Below are positions 20,078 through 27,899 of a stretch of DNA of 64,000 nucleotides, piece after piece. Origin of the DNA: DASZBX01 sp035943635. GTDB lineage: Bacteria; Actinomycetota; Actinomycetes; Streptomycetales; Catenulisporaceae. The notes under the pieces were generated by a model, which had not been told where the DNA came from, searched no databases, and saw only the letters and a program-made list of their open reading frames with translations. A program made the translations under genes and the position numbers. Where the stretch lies: the NCBI GenBank assembly GCA_035943635.1, contig DASZBX010000126.1, positions 8,784 through 72,783 of the forward strand. The letters run 5' to 3'. Each line of letters begins with the position of its first letter. The stretch's first letter is position 1.

Positions 20078-21413
20078 CCCGACAAGCAGTGACCCGGTGA
20101 CAGGCCGCGGCCGGGTGGTGATCGTCGCGCTGTGCGGCGGCGGGGACCGGCCGATCGCCGCGCTCGGCGGACGCACGCCGTTCGAAGCCGCACGCACCCC
20201 GCACCTGGACGCGCTCGCCGCCCGCGGCGTCAGCGGCCTGCTGGAGGTGATCTCCCCGGAGGTCCCGCCGGAGTCCGACTCCGGCACCATGGCCCTGCTC
20301 GGCTACGACCCGCTGCGCTACTACACCGGCCGCGGGCCGCTGGAAGGGCTCGGCATGGGCTTCTGGACCTCGGCCGGGGAGGGCTCCTCGGTCGCGTTCC
20401 GGATCAACTTCGCCAGCTGGAACCCGCAGACCGGCCGGCTGGACCGGCGCACCTCGCGCGACCTGTCCGACGACGAACTCGCCGTGCTGGTCCGGGAGAT
20501 CACCGCCGGGGTGAAACTGTCCGGCGGGGCCACGTTCAGCCTGACCGGCTTCGGCCGGCACCGCGGCATCCTGGCCTTCCACAGCGCGCACGAACCGCTC
20601 GGCGGGCTGGTGGCCAACACCGACCCCGGGTTCGCCAACGTCGGCCCGTTCGGCATCCCGGTCAAGGTGCCCGAGGCCCGGCCGCTGCCCAGCCGCGCCC
20701 TGACCGAGGGCGACCTGCCCGCGCAGCGCACGGCCGACCTGGTCAACGAGTTCGTCGCGGCCAGCGCCGCGGTGCTCGAGGCCAGCGAGGTCAACGCGGC
20801 CCGGCGCGCGGCCGGCCGGCGCCCGGCCAACCTGCTGCTGATCCGCGACGGCGGCGACACCCTGCCGGACCTGCCGCCCTTCGACGCCGGCAGCCTGCGG
20901 ATGTACGGGCAGGTCCCGGCCGAACGCGGCCTGGCCAGCCTGATCGGCGCGCACTTCGTCACCTCGAAGACCGCGCGCGGGCAGAGCGACGTCGAGTTCT
21001 ACACCGAGCTGTCCGCGACCGTCGCCGCAGACCCCTGCGACGTGGTGTTCGCGCACCTGAAGGGCCCGGACGAACCCGGCCACGACTCGCAGCCCGAGGC
21101 CAAGGTGACCGCGATCGAGGAGATCGACGAGTTCTTCGTCGGCCCGCTGGTCGCGCTGCTGCGGCCGCAGGACACGTTCGTCGTCACCTGCGACCACTGC
21201 ACCCCCTGCGACCTGGGCATCCACTCGCCCGACCCGGTGCCGACGGTGGCCGCCGGGCCCGGGATCAGTGCCGACAGCGCACAGGAGTTCCACGAGCGGG
21301 CCGCCGCGGCCGGCGGCCTGCCGGTCGCCCGCGCGAGTGACCTGCTGGCCTGGATCCGCGCCGCCGACCCGGCCGCCGAGGCCGAACCGGCCGGGATCGG
21401 GAGCGCACGGTGA
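20058..21413 (+). CDS. Cofactor-independent phosphoglycerate mutase homologue (ApgM type) of the CPEP branch
   Basis: 451 aa. It resembles the archaeal-type cofactor-independent phosphoglycerate mutases of the alkaline phosphatase superfamily. EVPPESDSGTMALLGYDP contains the nucleophile-serine region, and HLKGPDEPGHDSQPEAK, DHCTPCDLGIHSPDPVP and GISADSAQEF supply metal ligands. In phosphinothricin clusters a mutase and an enolase homologue act with PhpF around carboxyphosphonoenolpyruvate; the exact step of this one is not certain to me. AAGGAG lies about 10 bp before ATG 20058, inside the phpF 3' end. It overlaps the enolase gene by 4 bp (GTGA). Confidence 0.85.
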   Translation: MPESHSDPTSSDPVTGRGRVVIVALCGGGDRPIAALGGRTPFEAARTPHLDALAARGVSGLLEVISPEVPPESDSGTMALLGYDPLRYYTGRGPLEGLGMGFWTSAGEGSSVAFRINFASWNPQTGRLDRRTSRDLSDDELAVLVREITAGVKLSGGATFSLTGFGRHRGILAFHSAHEPLGGLVANTDPGFANVGPFGIPVKVPEARPLPSRALTEGDLPAQRTADLVNEFVAASAAVLEASEVNAARRAAGRRPANLLLIRDGGDTLPDLPPFDAGSLRMYGQVPAERGLASLIGAHFVTSKTARGQSDVEFYTELSATVAADPCDVVFAHLKGPDEPGHDSQPEAKVTAIEEIDEFFVGPLVALLRPQDTFVVTCDHCTPCDLGIHSPDPVPTVAAGPGISADSAQEFHERAAAAGGLPVARASDLLAWIRAADPAAEAEPAGIGSAR

Positions 21414-22618
21414 CCGTCACCGAACTGCGGCTGCGCGGCATCCTGGACTCCCGGGCCGAGGTGACCCTGGAGGCCGAACTCACCCTGGACGGCGCCTTCA
21501 CCGCCCGCGGCTCCTGCCCCCGGGCCATCGCGCCCGGCCGCCGGGAACGGCCGATCGGCGGGTCGGCCGCCCTCGGCGCCCTGCCGGACCAGGCCGAACA
21601 ACTGCTCGCCCTGGTCGGCGGGCCCGGCATCGACGGCCAGGCCGGCCTGGACGCCGCGCTGGCCGCGCACACCGACGCGATCGGGGTCTCGGCCACCCTC
21701 GCGGTGTCCGTCGCCTACGCCCGCGCGGCCGCCGCCGCCCAGGACACCCACCTGTGGCGCTACCTGGCCGACCTGGCCGGGTCGAGCCCGGCGCTGCCGG
21801 CCCTGCTGGTCAACGTCTTCTCCGGCGGCATCCACAGCAGCGGCCCCCCGGACGGCTACCAGCAGGTCATGGTGATCCCGCGGACCGGCTCCCTGGTCGG
21901 CGACATCGACGCGGCCTGCCGGGTCTGGTCGGCGGCCTACGCCCTGGCCGCGGCCCGGTTCGGCGAGCCGAGGCTGTCGGCCTCCAGCGGCATCTCGGTC
22001 CCGGTCGACAGCGCCGCGCAACTGGACCTGCTGGACCAGGCGATCGAGCGCTGCGGCCTGGCCGGATCGGTCAGCGTGGGCGTGGACGTGGCCGCCGAAC
22101 ACCTCTACGCCGACGGCGCCTACCGGCTGGCCGGGCGGACCCTGACCCCCGCGGACCTGGCCGAGGTCCTGACGGCGCAGACCCGCCGATACGGCCTGAC
22201 CTACATCGAAGACCCCTTCGACCCGGCCGACGAGGAGGCCTGGCGCAGCCTGCGGGCCGCGCTGCCGGCCGCGGCCCGGGTGATCGGCGACGACCTGTTC
22301 GCCAGCGACGCCGAGCGGATCGACCCCGGCCTGGCCGACGGCGTCCTGCTCAAACCCAGCCAGATCGGCACCGTCAGCGGCCTGGTGAGGGCCGCCGCCC
22401 GGGCCCGGCGGGCCGGGATGGCGATCGCCGTCTCGCACCGCTCGGGCGAGACCGACGACACCGTGATCTGCGACGTCGCCGCCGCTCTGGGCGCGGACCT
22501 GATCAAGGTCGGCGGCCCGCGCCGCGGCGACCGGCTGGCCAAGTACAACCAACTGCTCCGGCTGGCCGAACACGTGCCCGCCGCGTCCCCGACAGCACTT
22601 TTAGGAGACCACCGATGA
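21410..22618 (+). CDS. Enolase homologue for carboxyphosphonoenolpyruvate formation
   Basis: 402 aa from GTG 21410, a little shorter than housekeeping enolase (about 430). Enolase landmarks are preserved: RGILDSRAEVTLEAEL at the N-terminus, EDPFDPADEEAW, the catalytic-lysine strand VLLKPSQIGT, VSHRSGETDD and DLIKVGGPRRGDRLAKYNQL. Several active-site neighbours differ from standard enolase, for example the normally strict ESR.NPTVE start. In this pathway the enolase homologue is thought to attach the activated phosphonoformate unit to the pyruvate carbon frame, giving CPEP. A housekeeping enolase would not sit in such a coupled operon. Confidence 0.87.
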   Translation: MTVTELRLRGILDSRAEVTLEAELTLDGAFTARGSCPRAIAPGRRERPIGGSAALGALPDQAEQLLALVGGPGIDGQAGLDAALAAHTDAIGVSATLAVSVAYARAAAAAQDTHLWRYLADLAGSSPALPALLVNVFSGGIHSSGPPDGYQQVMVIPRTGSLVGDIDAACRVWSAAYALAAARFGEPRLSASSGISVPVDSAAQLDLLDQAIERCGLAGSVSVGVDVAAEHLYADGAYRLAGRTLTPADLAEVLTAQTRRYGLTYIEDPFDPADEEAWRSLRAALPAAARVIGDDLFASDAERIDPGLADGVLLKPSQIGTVSGLVRAAARARRAGMAIAVSHRSGETDDTVICDVAAALGADLIKVGGPRRGDRLAKYNQLLRLAEHVPAASPTALLGDHR

Positions 22619-23514
22619 CGACCCACGCCCGCCGGTTCCGCGAACTGATGGATGCCCCCGAGATCCTGGTCGTGCCCAGCGCGTACGACGCACTGTCGGC
22701 CAAGGTGATCGAGCAGACCGGGTTCAAGGCCGTACACATGACCGGTTCCGGGACCTCGGCCAGCATGCTCGGCATGCCCGACCTCGGTTTCACCACCACC
22801 ACCGAGATGGCCTGGAACGCCAAGAACATCACCATGGCGGTCGACCTGCCGGTCATCATGGACATCGACGCCGGCTACGGCAACGCGATGAACACCTGGC
22901 GCTGCGTGCGCGAGTTCGAGCGGGCCGGCATCGTCGGCGGGCACCTGGAGGACCAGGTCGTGCCCAAGCGCTGCGGCCACCTCGAAGGCAAGCGGCTGAT
23001 CAGCACCAAGGAGATGGTCGGCAAGATCGAGGCGGCGGTGGAGGCCAAGAGCGACCCGGACTGGACCCTGATCGCGCGCACCGACGCCCGGGAGAAGCTG
23101 GGCCTGGACGAGGCGATCAAACGCTCCCGCGAGTACGTCGCGGCCGGCGCCGACTGCATCTTCCTGGAGGCGATGCTCTCGGTGGACGAGATGAAGCGGG
23201 TGCGCGACGAGATCGACGCCCCGCTGCTGGCCAACATGGTCGAAGGCGGCAAGACCCCCTGGCTGACCTCGAAGGAGCTGGAGGCGATCGGCTACAACCT
23301 GGCGATCTACCCGCTCTCGGGCTGGCTGGCCGCGACCTCGATCCTGCGCAAGATGTTCGCCGCGCTGCGCGACGAGGGCACCACCCAGAACTTCTGGGAC
23401 CAGTACGGGCTGAAGATGAGTTTCGAGGAGCTGTTCGAGGTCTTCGACTACTCCCGGATCTCCGAACTCGAGGCCCGGTTCGTCGTGCGCGAAGACGACG
23501 AGGACGGCGTGTAG
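22615..23514 (+). CDS. Carboxyphosphonoenolpyruvate (CPEP) phosphonomutase
   Basis: 299 aa, isocitrate lyase/PEP mutase superfamily, from ATG 22615 with AGGAGA upstream (ATGA overlap with the enolase gene). It has IMDIDAGYGN for Mg and GHLEDQVVPKRCGHLEGK, the lyase-type KRCGH loop with Cys, where true PEP mutase has EDKx5NS. This pattern is that of methylisocitrate lyase and of CPEP mutase from bialaphos producers. CPEP mutase converts CPEP to phosphinopyruvate with CO2 loss, creating the second C-P bond. The context makes CPEP mutase far more likely than methylisocitrate lyase. Confidence 0.92.
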   Translation: MTTHARRFRELMDAPEILVVPSAYDALSAKVIEQTGFKAVHMTGSGTSASMLGMPDLGFTTTTEMAWNAKNITMAVDLPVIMDIDAGYGNAMNTWRCVREFERAGIVGGHLEDQVVPKRCGHLEGKRLISTKEMVGKIEAAVEAKSDPDWTLIARTDAREKLGLDEAIKRSREYVAAGADCIFLEAMLSVDEMKRVRDEIDAPLLANMVEGGKTPWLTSKELEAIGYNLAIYPLSGWLAATSILRKMFAALRDEGTTQNFWDQYGLKMSFEELFEVFDYSRISELEARFVVREDDEDGV

Positions 23515-23516
23515 CC

Positions 23517-24908
23517 GTGTTCCTCGACGGAAGTCTCAAGACTCCCGGCGGTGAGCGCCCGGTCCACGACCGCTGGACCGGGCGCGCCCTGGGGGCGATG
23601 CCGCTGGACTCGGCCGAGGACGTGGACGGCGCGGTCCGCGCGGTGGCCGCCCGCCGCCGGGTGCTGCCGGCCGCCGACCGGGCCGCGATCCTGGTCCGCT
23701 GCGCCGACGCGCTGACCGCCCGGGCCGGGGAGTTCGCCGAGCTGATCACCGGGGAGGCGGGCGTGTGCCTGCGCGAGACCACCCGGGAGGTGGGCCGGGC
23801 CGCGGCGAACCTGCGGGTGGCCGCGGCCGAGGCCGAACGGGTGCGCGGGGAGTCGATCCCGGTGCCCGGGCACGCCCGGCTCGCGGTCACCGTGCCCGAG
23901 CCGGTCGGCGTGGTGGCCGCGATCACCCCGTTCAACCGGCCGCTGAACCAGGTCGTGGTCAAGCTCGCGCCCGCGATCGCGGCCGGCTGCGCGGTGGTGC
24001 TCAAGCCCTCGGAGAAGACCCCGCTCACGGCCCTGGCCTTCGCCGAGATCCTGGTCGCGGCCGGTTTCCCGGCCGAGATGCTGGCCGTGGTGACCGGCGA
24101 GCCGGGCGTGGTCGGCCCGGCCCTGGCCGGGCACCCGCTGGTCGACATGGTCACCTTCACCGGCTCGGTCGCGGCCGGGCGCAAGGTGGCCGCGGCCGCG
24201 GCCGGACGCAAGGTGCTGCTGGAACTGGGCGGCAACGACCCGCTGATCGTGCTCGCCGACGCCGACCTGGCCAAGGCCGCGCAGCTGGCCGCGGACGGCT
24301 CCTTCGCCACCGCCGGCCAGTCCTGCCGCGGGATCAAACGGATCCTGGTCCAGGACTCGGTCGCCGACGCCTTCATCCCGCTGCTGGTCGCCGCCGCCCG
24401 GACCAAGACCTTCGGCGACCCGCACGACCCGGCCACCGACGTCGGCCCGCTGGTCGACGAGGCCGCCGCGATCGAGGTCGCGGCCCGGGTGGACGCGGCC
24501 GTGGACGCCGGCGCGCAGCTGCTGCTCGGCGGCACCCGGACCGGCGCCCTGGTCCGGCCGACCGTGCTGGACCGGGTCCCCGCCGACGCGACACTGGTCA
24601 CCCGGGAGACCTTCGGCCCCGTCGCCCCGGTGATCCGGGTCCAAGACGCCGACGAGGCGGTGGCCGTGGCCAACTCCACCCCCTACGGCCTGCAGTCCGG
24701 CGTGCTGACCCGGGACACCGAGCTGTTCTGGCGGATCGCCGCCCGGCTGCGGGTCGGCGCGGTCAACCTCGGTGAGGGCCCGCAGTTCGACTCCCCGCAC
24801 ATCCCGTTCGGCGGCGTCAAGGCCAGCGGGGTCGGGCGCGAGGGGATGCGGTACGCCATCGGCGAGATGAGCGTCGTCAAAACCATCACCGTGCCGTATG
24901 GAGACTGA
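23517..24908 (+). CDS. phpJ: Aldehyde dehydrogenase, PhpJ-like
   Basis: 463 aa from GTG 23517, two bases after the preceding stop. Canonical NAD(P)-aldehyde dehydrogenase elements are present: ITPFNRPLN, LKPSEKTPLTA, FTGSVAAGRKVA, the general base in LELGGNDPL, the nucleophile Cys in TAGQSCRGIKR, and the late ETFGPVAPV and PFGGVKASGVGREG. In phosphinothricin producers PhpJ is proposed to take phosphonoformaldehyde to phosphonoformate after PhpE. The sequence shows the enzyme class; the substrate is taken from the pathway. Confidence 0.88.
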   Translation: MFLDGSLKTPGGERPVHDRWTGRALGAMPLDSAEDVDGAVRAVAARRRVLPAADRAAILVRCADALTARAGEFAELITGEAGVCLRETTREVGRAAANLRVAAAEAERVRGESIPVPGHARLAVTVPEPVGVVAAITPFNRPLNQVVVKLAPAIAAGCAVVLKPSEKTPLTALAFAEILVAAGFPAEMLAVVTGEPGVVGPALAGHPLVDMVTFTGSVAAGRKVAAAAAGRKVLLELGGNDPLIVLADADLAKAAQLAADGSFATAGQSCRGIKRILVQDSVADAFIPLLVAAARTKTFGDPHDPATDVGPLVDEAAAIEVAARVDAAVDAGAQLLLGGTRTGALVRPTVLDRVPADATLVTRETFGPVAPVIRVQDADEAVAVANSTPYGLQSGVLTRDTELFWRIAARLRVGAVNLGEGPQFDSPHIPFGGVKASGVGREGMRYAIGEMSVVKTITVPYGD

Positions 24909-24909
24909 T

Positions 24910-26550
24910 ATGAACCATTGCATAGTCATCGGGTACCACGAGACCGAGGTGTCCGGGGACGAGCTCGAACTCGCCCTGGCCGAGACGGAGTTCATCCCGG
25001 CCCCGGTGCGCAGCCTGCGCCGCACCAACGTCGGCCTGAACGGGGTGTACCGGCCGTATCTGGACGCGTTCAGCCGCGCCCACGACCCGGCCCCGGACGG
25101 CGGCCTGTACACCGTCGCCGAACTGCCCAGCCTCGGCACCCTCTACCTGGTCAACCACCTGCGCCGGCACGGCCACCCGGCCGACTTCGTCAACTGCTTC
25201 ACCTACGAGAAGGACCAGCTGGCCGCGCTGCTCGCGGACAAGCCCTTGTCCGTGGCCATCACCACCACCTTCTACATGATGGCCGGCCCGGTGATCGAGA
25301 TCATCGAGTTCATCCGCCGGCACAACGCGGACGTGCCGATCATCGTCGGCGGCCCGCTGGTGGACAACAACTGCCGCGAGGCCGATCGCGAGCGCCTGCA
25401 ACGGTTCTTCGAGCGCACCGGCGCCGACGTCTACGTGTGGGAGTCGCAGGGCGAGGACACCCTGCTGCAGGTGGTCGACGCGATCGCCTCCGGCACCGAC
25501 CTGGCCGGGGTGCAGAACCTCTACCTGCGCGGCCAGGACGGCCGCTGGAAGCTGACCCGCAAGCGCCCGGAGGCCAACAACCTCAACGAGTGCTCGGTGG
25601 ACTGGTCCTCCTTCGACCCGGCCCGCCTGGGCCCGACCCTGTCCACCCGGACCGCGCGCAGCTGCGCCTTCGAATGCGCGTTCTGCGACTACCCGACCCG
25701 GGCCGGCGCGCTGGCCCTGGCCGACCTGGCCACGGTCGAACACGAACTCGAACAGCTCGCCGCGATGGGCGTGCGCCGGCTGGCCTTCATCGACGACACG
25801 TTCAACGTCCCGATGCGCCGGTTCAAGGAACTGTGCAAGATGATGATCCGGCGCGACTTCGGGATCGAATGGTTCTCCTATTTCCGTTGCGGGCACGCGA
25901 AAGACCCGGCTGTCTATGATCTGATGTACGAGGCCGGATGCCGCGGCGTGCTGCTGGGCATCGAGTCCGGCGACGACAGAGTACTGCGCAACATGGACAA
26001 GCGCGCCTCGGTGGACGACTACCGCTTCGGCATCGAGCAGCTGCGCAAACACGACATCTTCACCCACGCCTCCTTCGTGGTCGGATTCCCCGGCGAGAGC
26101 GAGGAGACGGTCGAGAACACGATCTCCTTCCTGCAGGAGGCCGGCCCGAACACCTTCGCGGTCAACCACTGGTACTACCTGCACTCGACCCCGGTGCACG
26201 CGCGCGCCGCCGACTTCGAGCTGACCGGCTCCGGCTACACCTGGAAGCACGCCACCATGGACTCCACCGGCGCCCTGGACGCGGCCGACCACATCTTCTC
26301 CTCGGTCGACCAGGCCGCCTGGATGCCGGTCAACGGCCTGGACTTCTGGGGCGTGCCGTACCTGATGGGCAAGGGGATGAAGCCCGAGCAGATCACCCGG
26401 TTCCTGCATCTGGCCAAGCCGCTGAACCCGGCCGCCCGGGCCGCGCCCGGGGTCACCGCCGAGGCGACCGCCGCGGCCGAGCAGCGCTTCACCGACTTCT
26501 GCGCCGGCCTGGACCTGGCCCCCGCGCGCTACCGGAACATCCCCGACTGA
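24910..26550 (+). CDS. phpK: Cobalamin-dependent radical SAM P-methyltransferase, PhpK
   Basis: 546 aa from ATG 24910; GGAG lies 7 bp upstream, whereas the in-frame ATG at 24898 has none. Residues 1-230 form the B12-binding domain (AITTTFYMM, PIIVGGPLV). The radical SAM core follows with C252AFEC256AFC259 as the CxxxCxxC cluster motif and GIESGDDRVLRNM, then a C-terminal extension. PhpK of Kitasatospora/Streptomyces methylates the phosphinate phosphorus of N-acetyl-demethylphosphinothricin peptides, giving the rare C-P-C unit. Methylcobalamin and SAM are expected cofactors. The gene is also a good marker that the product is a phosphinate, not just a phosphonate. Confidence 0.94.
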   Translation: MNHCIVIGYHETEVSGDELELALAETEFIPAPVRSLRRTNVGLNGVYRPYLDAFSRAHDPAPDGGLYTVAELPSLGTLYLVNHLRRHGHPADFVNCFTYEKDQLAALLADKPLSVAITTTFYMMAGPVIEIIEFIRRHNADVPIIVGGPLVDNNCREADRERLQRFFERTGADVYVWESQGEDTLLQVVDAIASGTDLAGVQNLYLRGQDGRWKLTRKRPEANNLNECSVDWSSFDPARLGPTLSTRTARSCAFECAFCDYPTRAGALALADLATVEHELEQLAAMGVRRLAFIDDTFNVPMRRFKELCKMMIRRDFGIEWFSYFRCGHAKDPAVYDLMYEAGCRGVLLGIESGDDRVLRNMDKRASVDDYRFGIEQLRKHDIFTHASFVVGFPGESEETVENTISFLQEAGPNTFAVNHWYYLHSTPVHARAADFELTGSGYTWKHATMDSTGALDAADHIFSSVDQAAWMPVNGLDFWGVPYLMGKGMKPEQITRFLHLAKPLNPAARAAPGVTAEATAAAEQRFTDFCAGLDLAPARYRNIPD

Positions 26551-26582
26551 CGCAGCACCCGTACCGAGGAAGGGCACCGAGC

Positions 26583-27899
26583 ATGACGACGCTGGAGAAC
26601 CCGGCCGAACCCGAGTACTTCCCCGAGGTCTTCCCCCGGGACGACTTCCCGCGCTACCACTGGACCGAGCGCCCGCCGGACCTGCCGACCGACGTGTGGA
26701 TCTCCGAGACCACGCACCGGGACGGGCAGCAGGGCGGCCTGCCGCTGAACACCGAGACCAGCATCGAGATCTACGACCTGCTGTGCGAGGTGTCCGGGTC
26801 GTCCGGGGCGATCCGGCAGGCGGAGTTCTTCCCGTACCGCAAGTCCGACCGCGACGCGCTCGAGTACGCGATCGACCGGCACAAGAACGGCGCGCCGCTG
26901 GAGCCGACCACCTGGATCCGCGGCCGGCGCGAGGACGTGCTGCTGATCAAGGACCTGAACATCGTGGAGACCGGGCTGCTCAGCTCCTCCTCGGACTATC
27001 ACACCTACCACAAGTTCGAGAACGGCGACCGGGCCAAGGCCGCGAAGATGTACCTGGAAGCGGTGCAGATCGCGCTGGACCACGGCATCCGGCCGCGGGT
27101 GCACTACGAGGACACCACCCGGTCCTCGCCCGGCTACGTCGAATGGCTCACCGAGCAGGTGCTGGAACTGGCCGGCGCGTACCCGGCCGCCCTCGCCCCG
27201 CGGTTCCGGATCTGCGACACCCTCGGCATCGGCCTGCCGTTCGAGGACGTGGAACTGCCGCGCAGCATCCCGCGCTGGATCCGGCTGATGCGCGGCCTGG
27301 GCCTGAGCTCCGGCCAGATCGAGCTGCACCCGCACAACGACACCGGCCTGGCCCTGGCCAACTGCCTGGCCGCGATCCGGGCCGGCTGCGGCGTGATCAG
27401 CGGCTGCTGCCTGGGCGTGGGCGAGCGCACCGGCAACGCGCCGGTGGAGGCGGTGATCGTGCACATGCTCGGCATGGGTTTCTGGGAGACCGGGCAGATC
27501 GACCTGAAACTGATCAACCGGCTGGCCGACCTGTACACCGAGCTCGGCGTCGGCCCCTCGGCGAAGTACCCGCTGTTCGGCAAGGACGCCTACGTCACCC
27601 GGGCCGGCATCCACGCCGACGGCCTGAACAAGTTCTGGTGGATGTACACCCCCTTCAACGCCCCGAAGCTGGTCGGCCGCGAACTGGAGGTGGCGCTGAC
27701 CAAGGACGGCGGCCAGGCCGGGATCACGTTCCTGCTCACCAAGCACCTGGGCGGCGAGTACGCGAAGGAGGACCCGCGGGTGGTCAAGGTCAAGGCCTGG
27801 GTCGACGCGCAGTTCGACGGCGGCCGGGTCTCCCCGATCGAGTGGGCCGAGCTCGCGCCGGTCGCGGCCGAGGCCTTCGCCACCGAGGGGGACCAGTGA
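26583..27899 (+). CDS. pms: 2-Phosphinomethylmalate synthase (homocitrate-synthase-like)
   Basis: 438 aa from ATG 26583 with GAGGAAGGG upstream. It is an HMGL-like TIM barrel: WISETTHRDGQQGG near residues 39-52 carries the catalytic Arg/Asp, and QIELHPHNDTGLA the metal-binding HxH. GERTGNAPVEAV follows as in isopropylmalate and homocitrate synthases. In phosphinothricin biosynthesis it condenses phosphinopyruvate with acetyl-CoA, an analogue of citrate synthesis, followed by the aconitase-type Pmi encoded on the other strand. The gene ends in a GTGA overlap with the A-T gene. Confidence 0.92.
   Translation: MTTLENPAEPEYFPEVFPRDDFPRYHWTERPPDLPTDVWISETTHRDGQQGGLPLNTETSIEIYDLLCEVSGSSGAIRQAEFFPYRKSDRDALEYAIDRHKNGAPLEPTTWIRGRREDVLLIKDLNIVETGLLSSSSDYHTYHKFENGDRAKAAKMYLEAVQIALDHGIRPRVHYEDTTRSSPGYVEWLTEQVLELAGAYPAALAPRFRICDTLGIGLPFEDVELPRSIPRWIRLMRGLGLSSGQIELHPHNDTGLALANCLAAIRAGCGVISGCCLGVGERTGNAPVEAVIVHMLGMGFWETGQIDLKLINRLADLYTELGVGPSAKYPLFGKDAYVTRAGIHADGLNKFWWMYTPFNAPKLVGRELEVALTKDGGQAGITFLLTKHLGGEYAKEDPRVVKVKAWVDAQFDGGRVSPIEWAELAPVAAEAFATEGDQ

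Noticed and set aside
20058..22618. Housekeeping glycolytic mutase and enolase
   Set aside because: They overlap each other and phpF inside a secondary-metabolite operon; the enolase is short and has altered conserved residues.
22615..23514. Methylisocitrate lyase of propionate metabolism
   Set aside because: The loop motif alone allows it, but the gene is coupled to the enolase homologue and followed by phpJ and phpK; CPEP mutase explains the context better.
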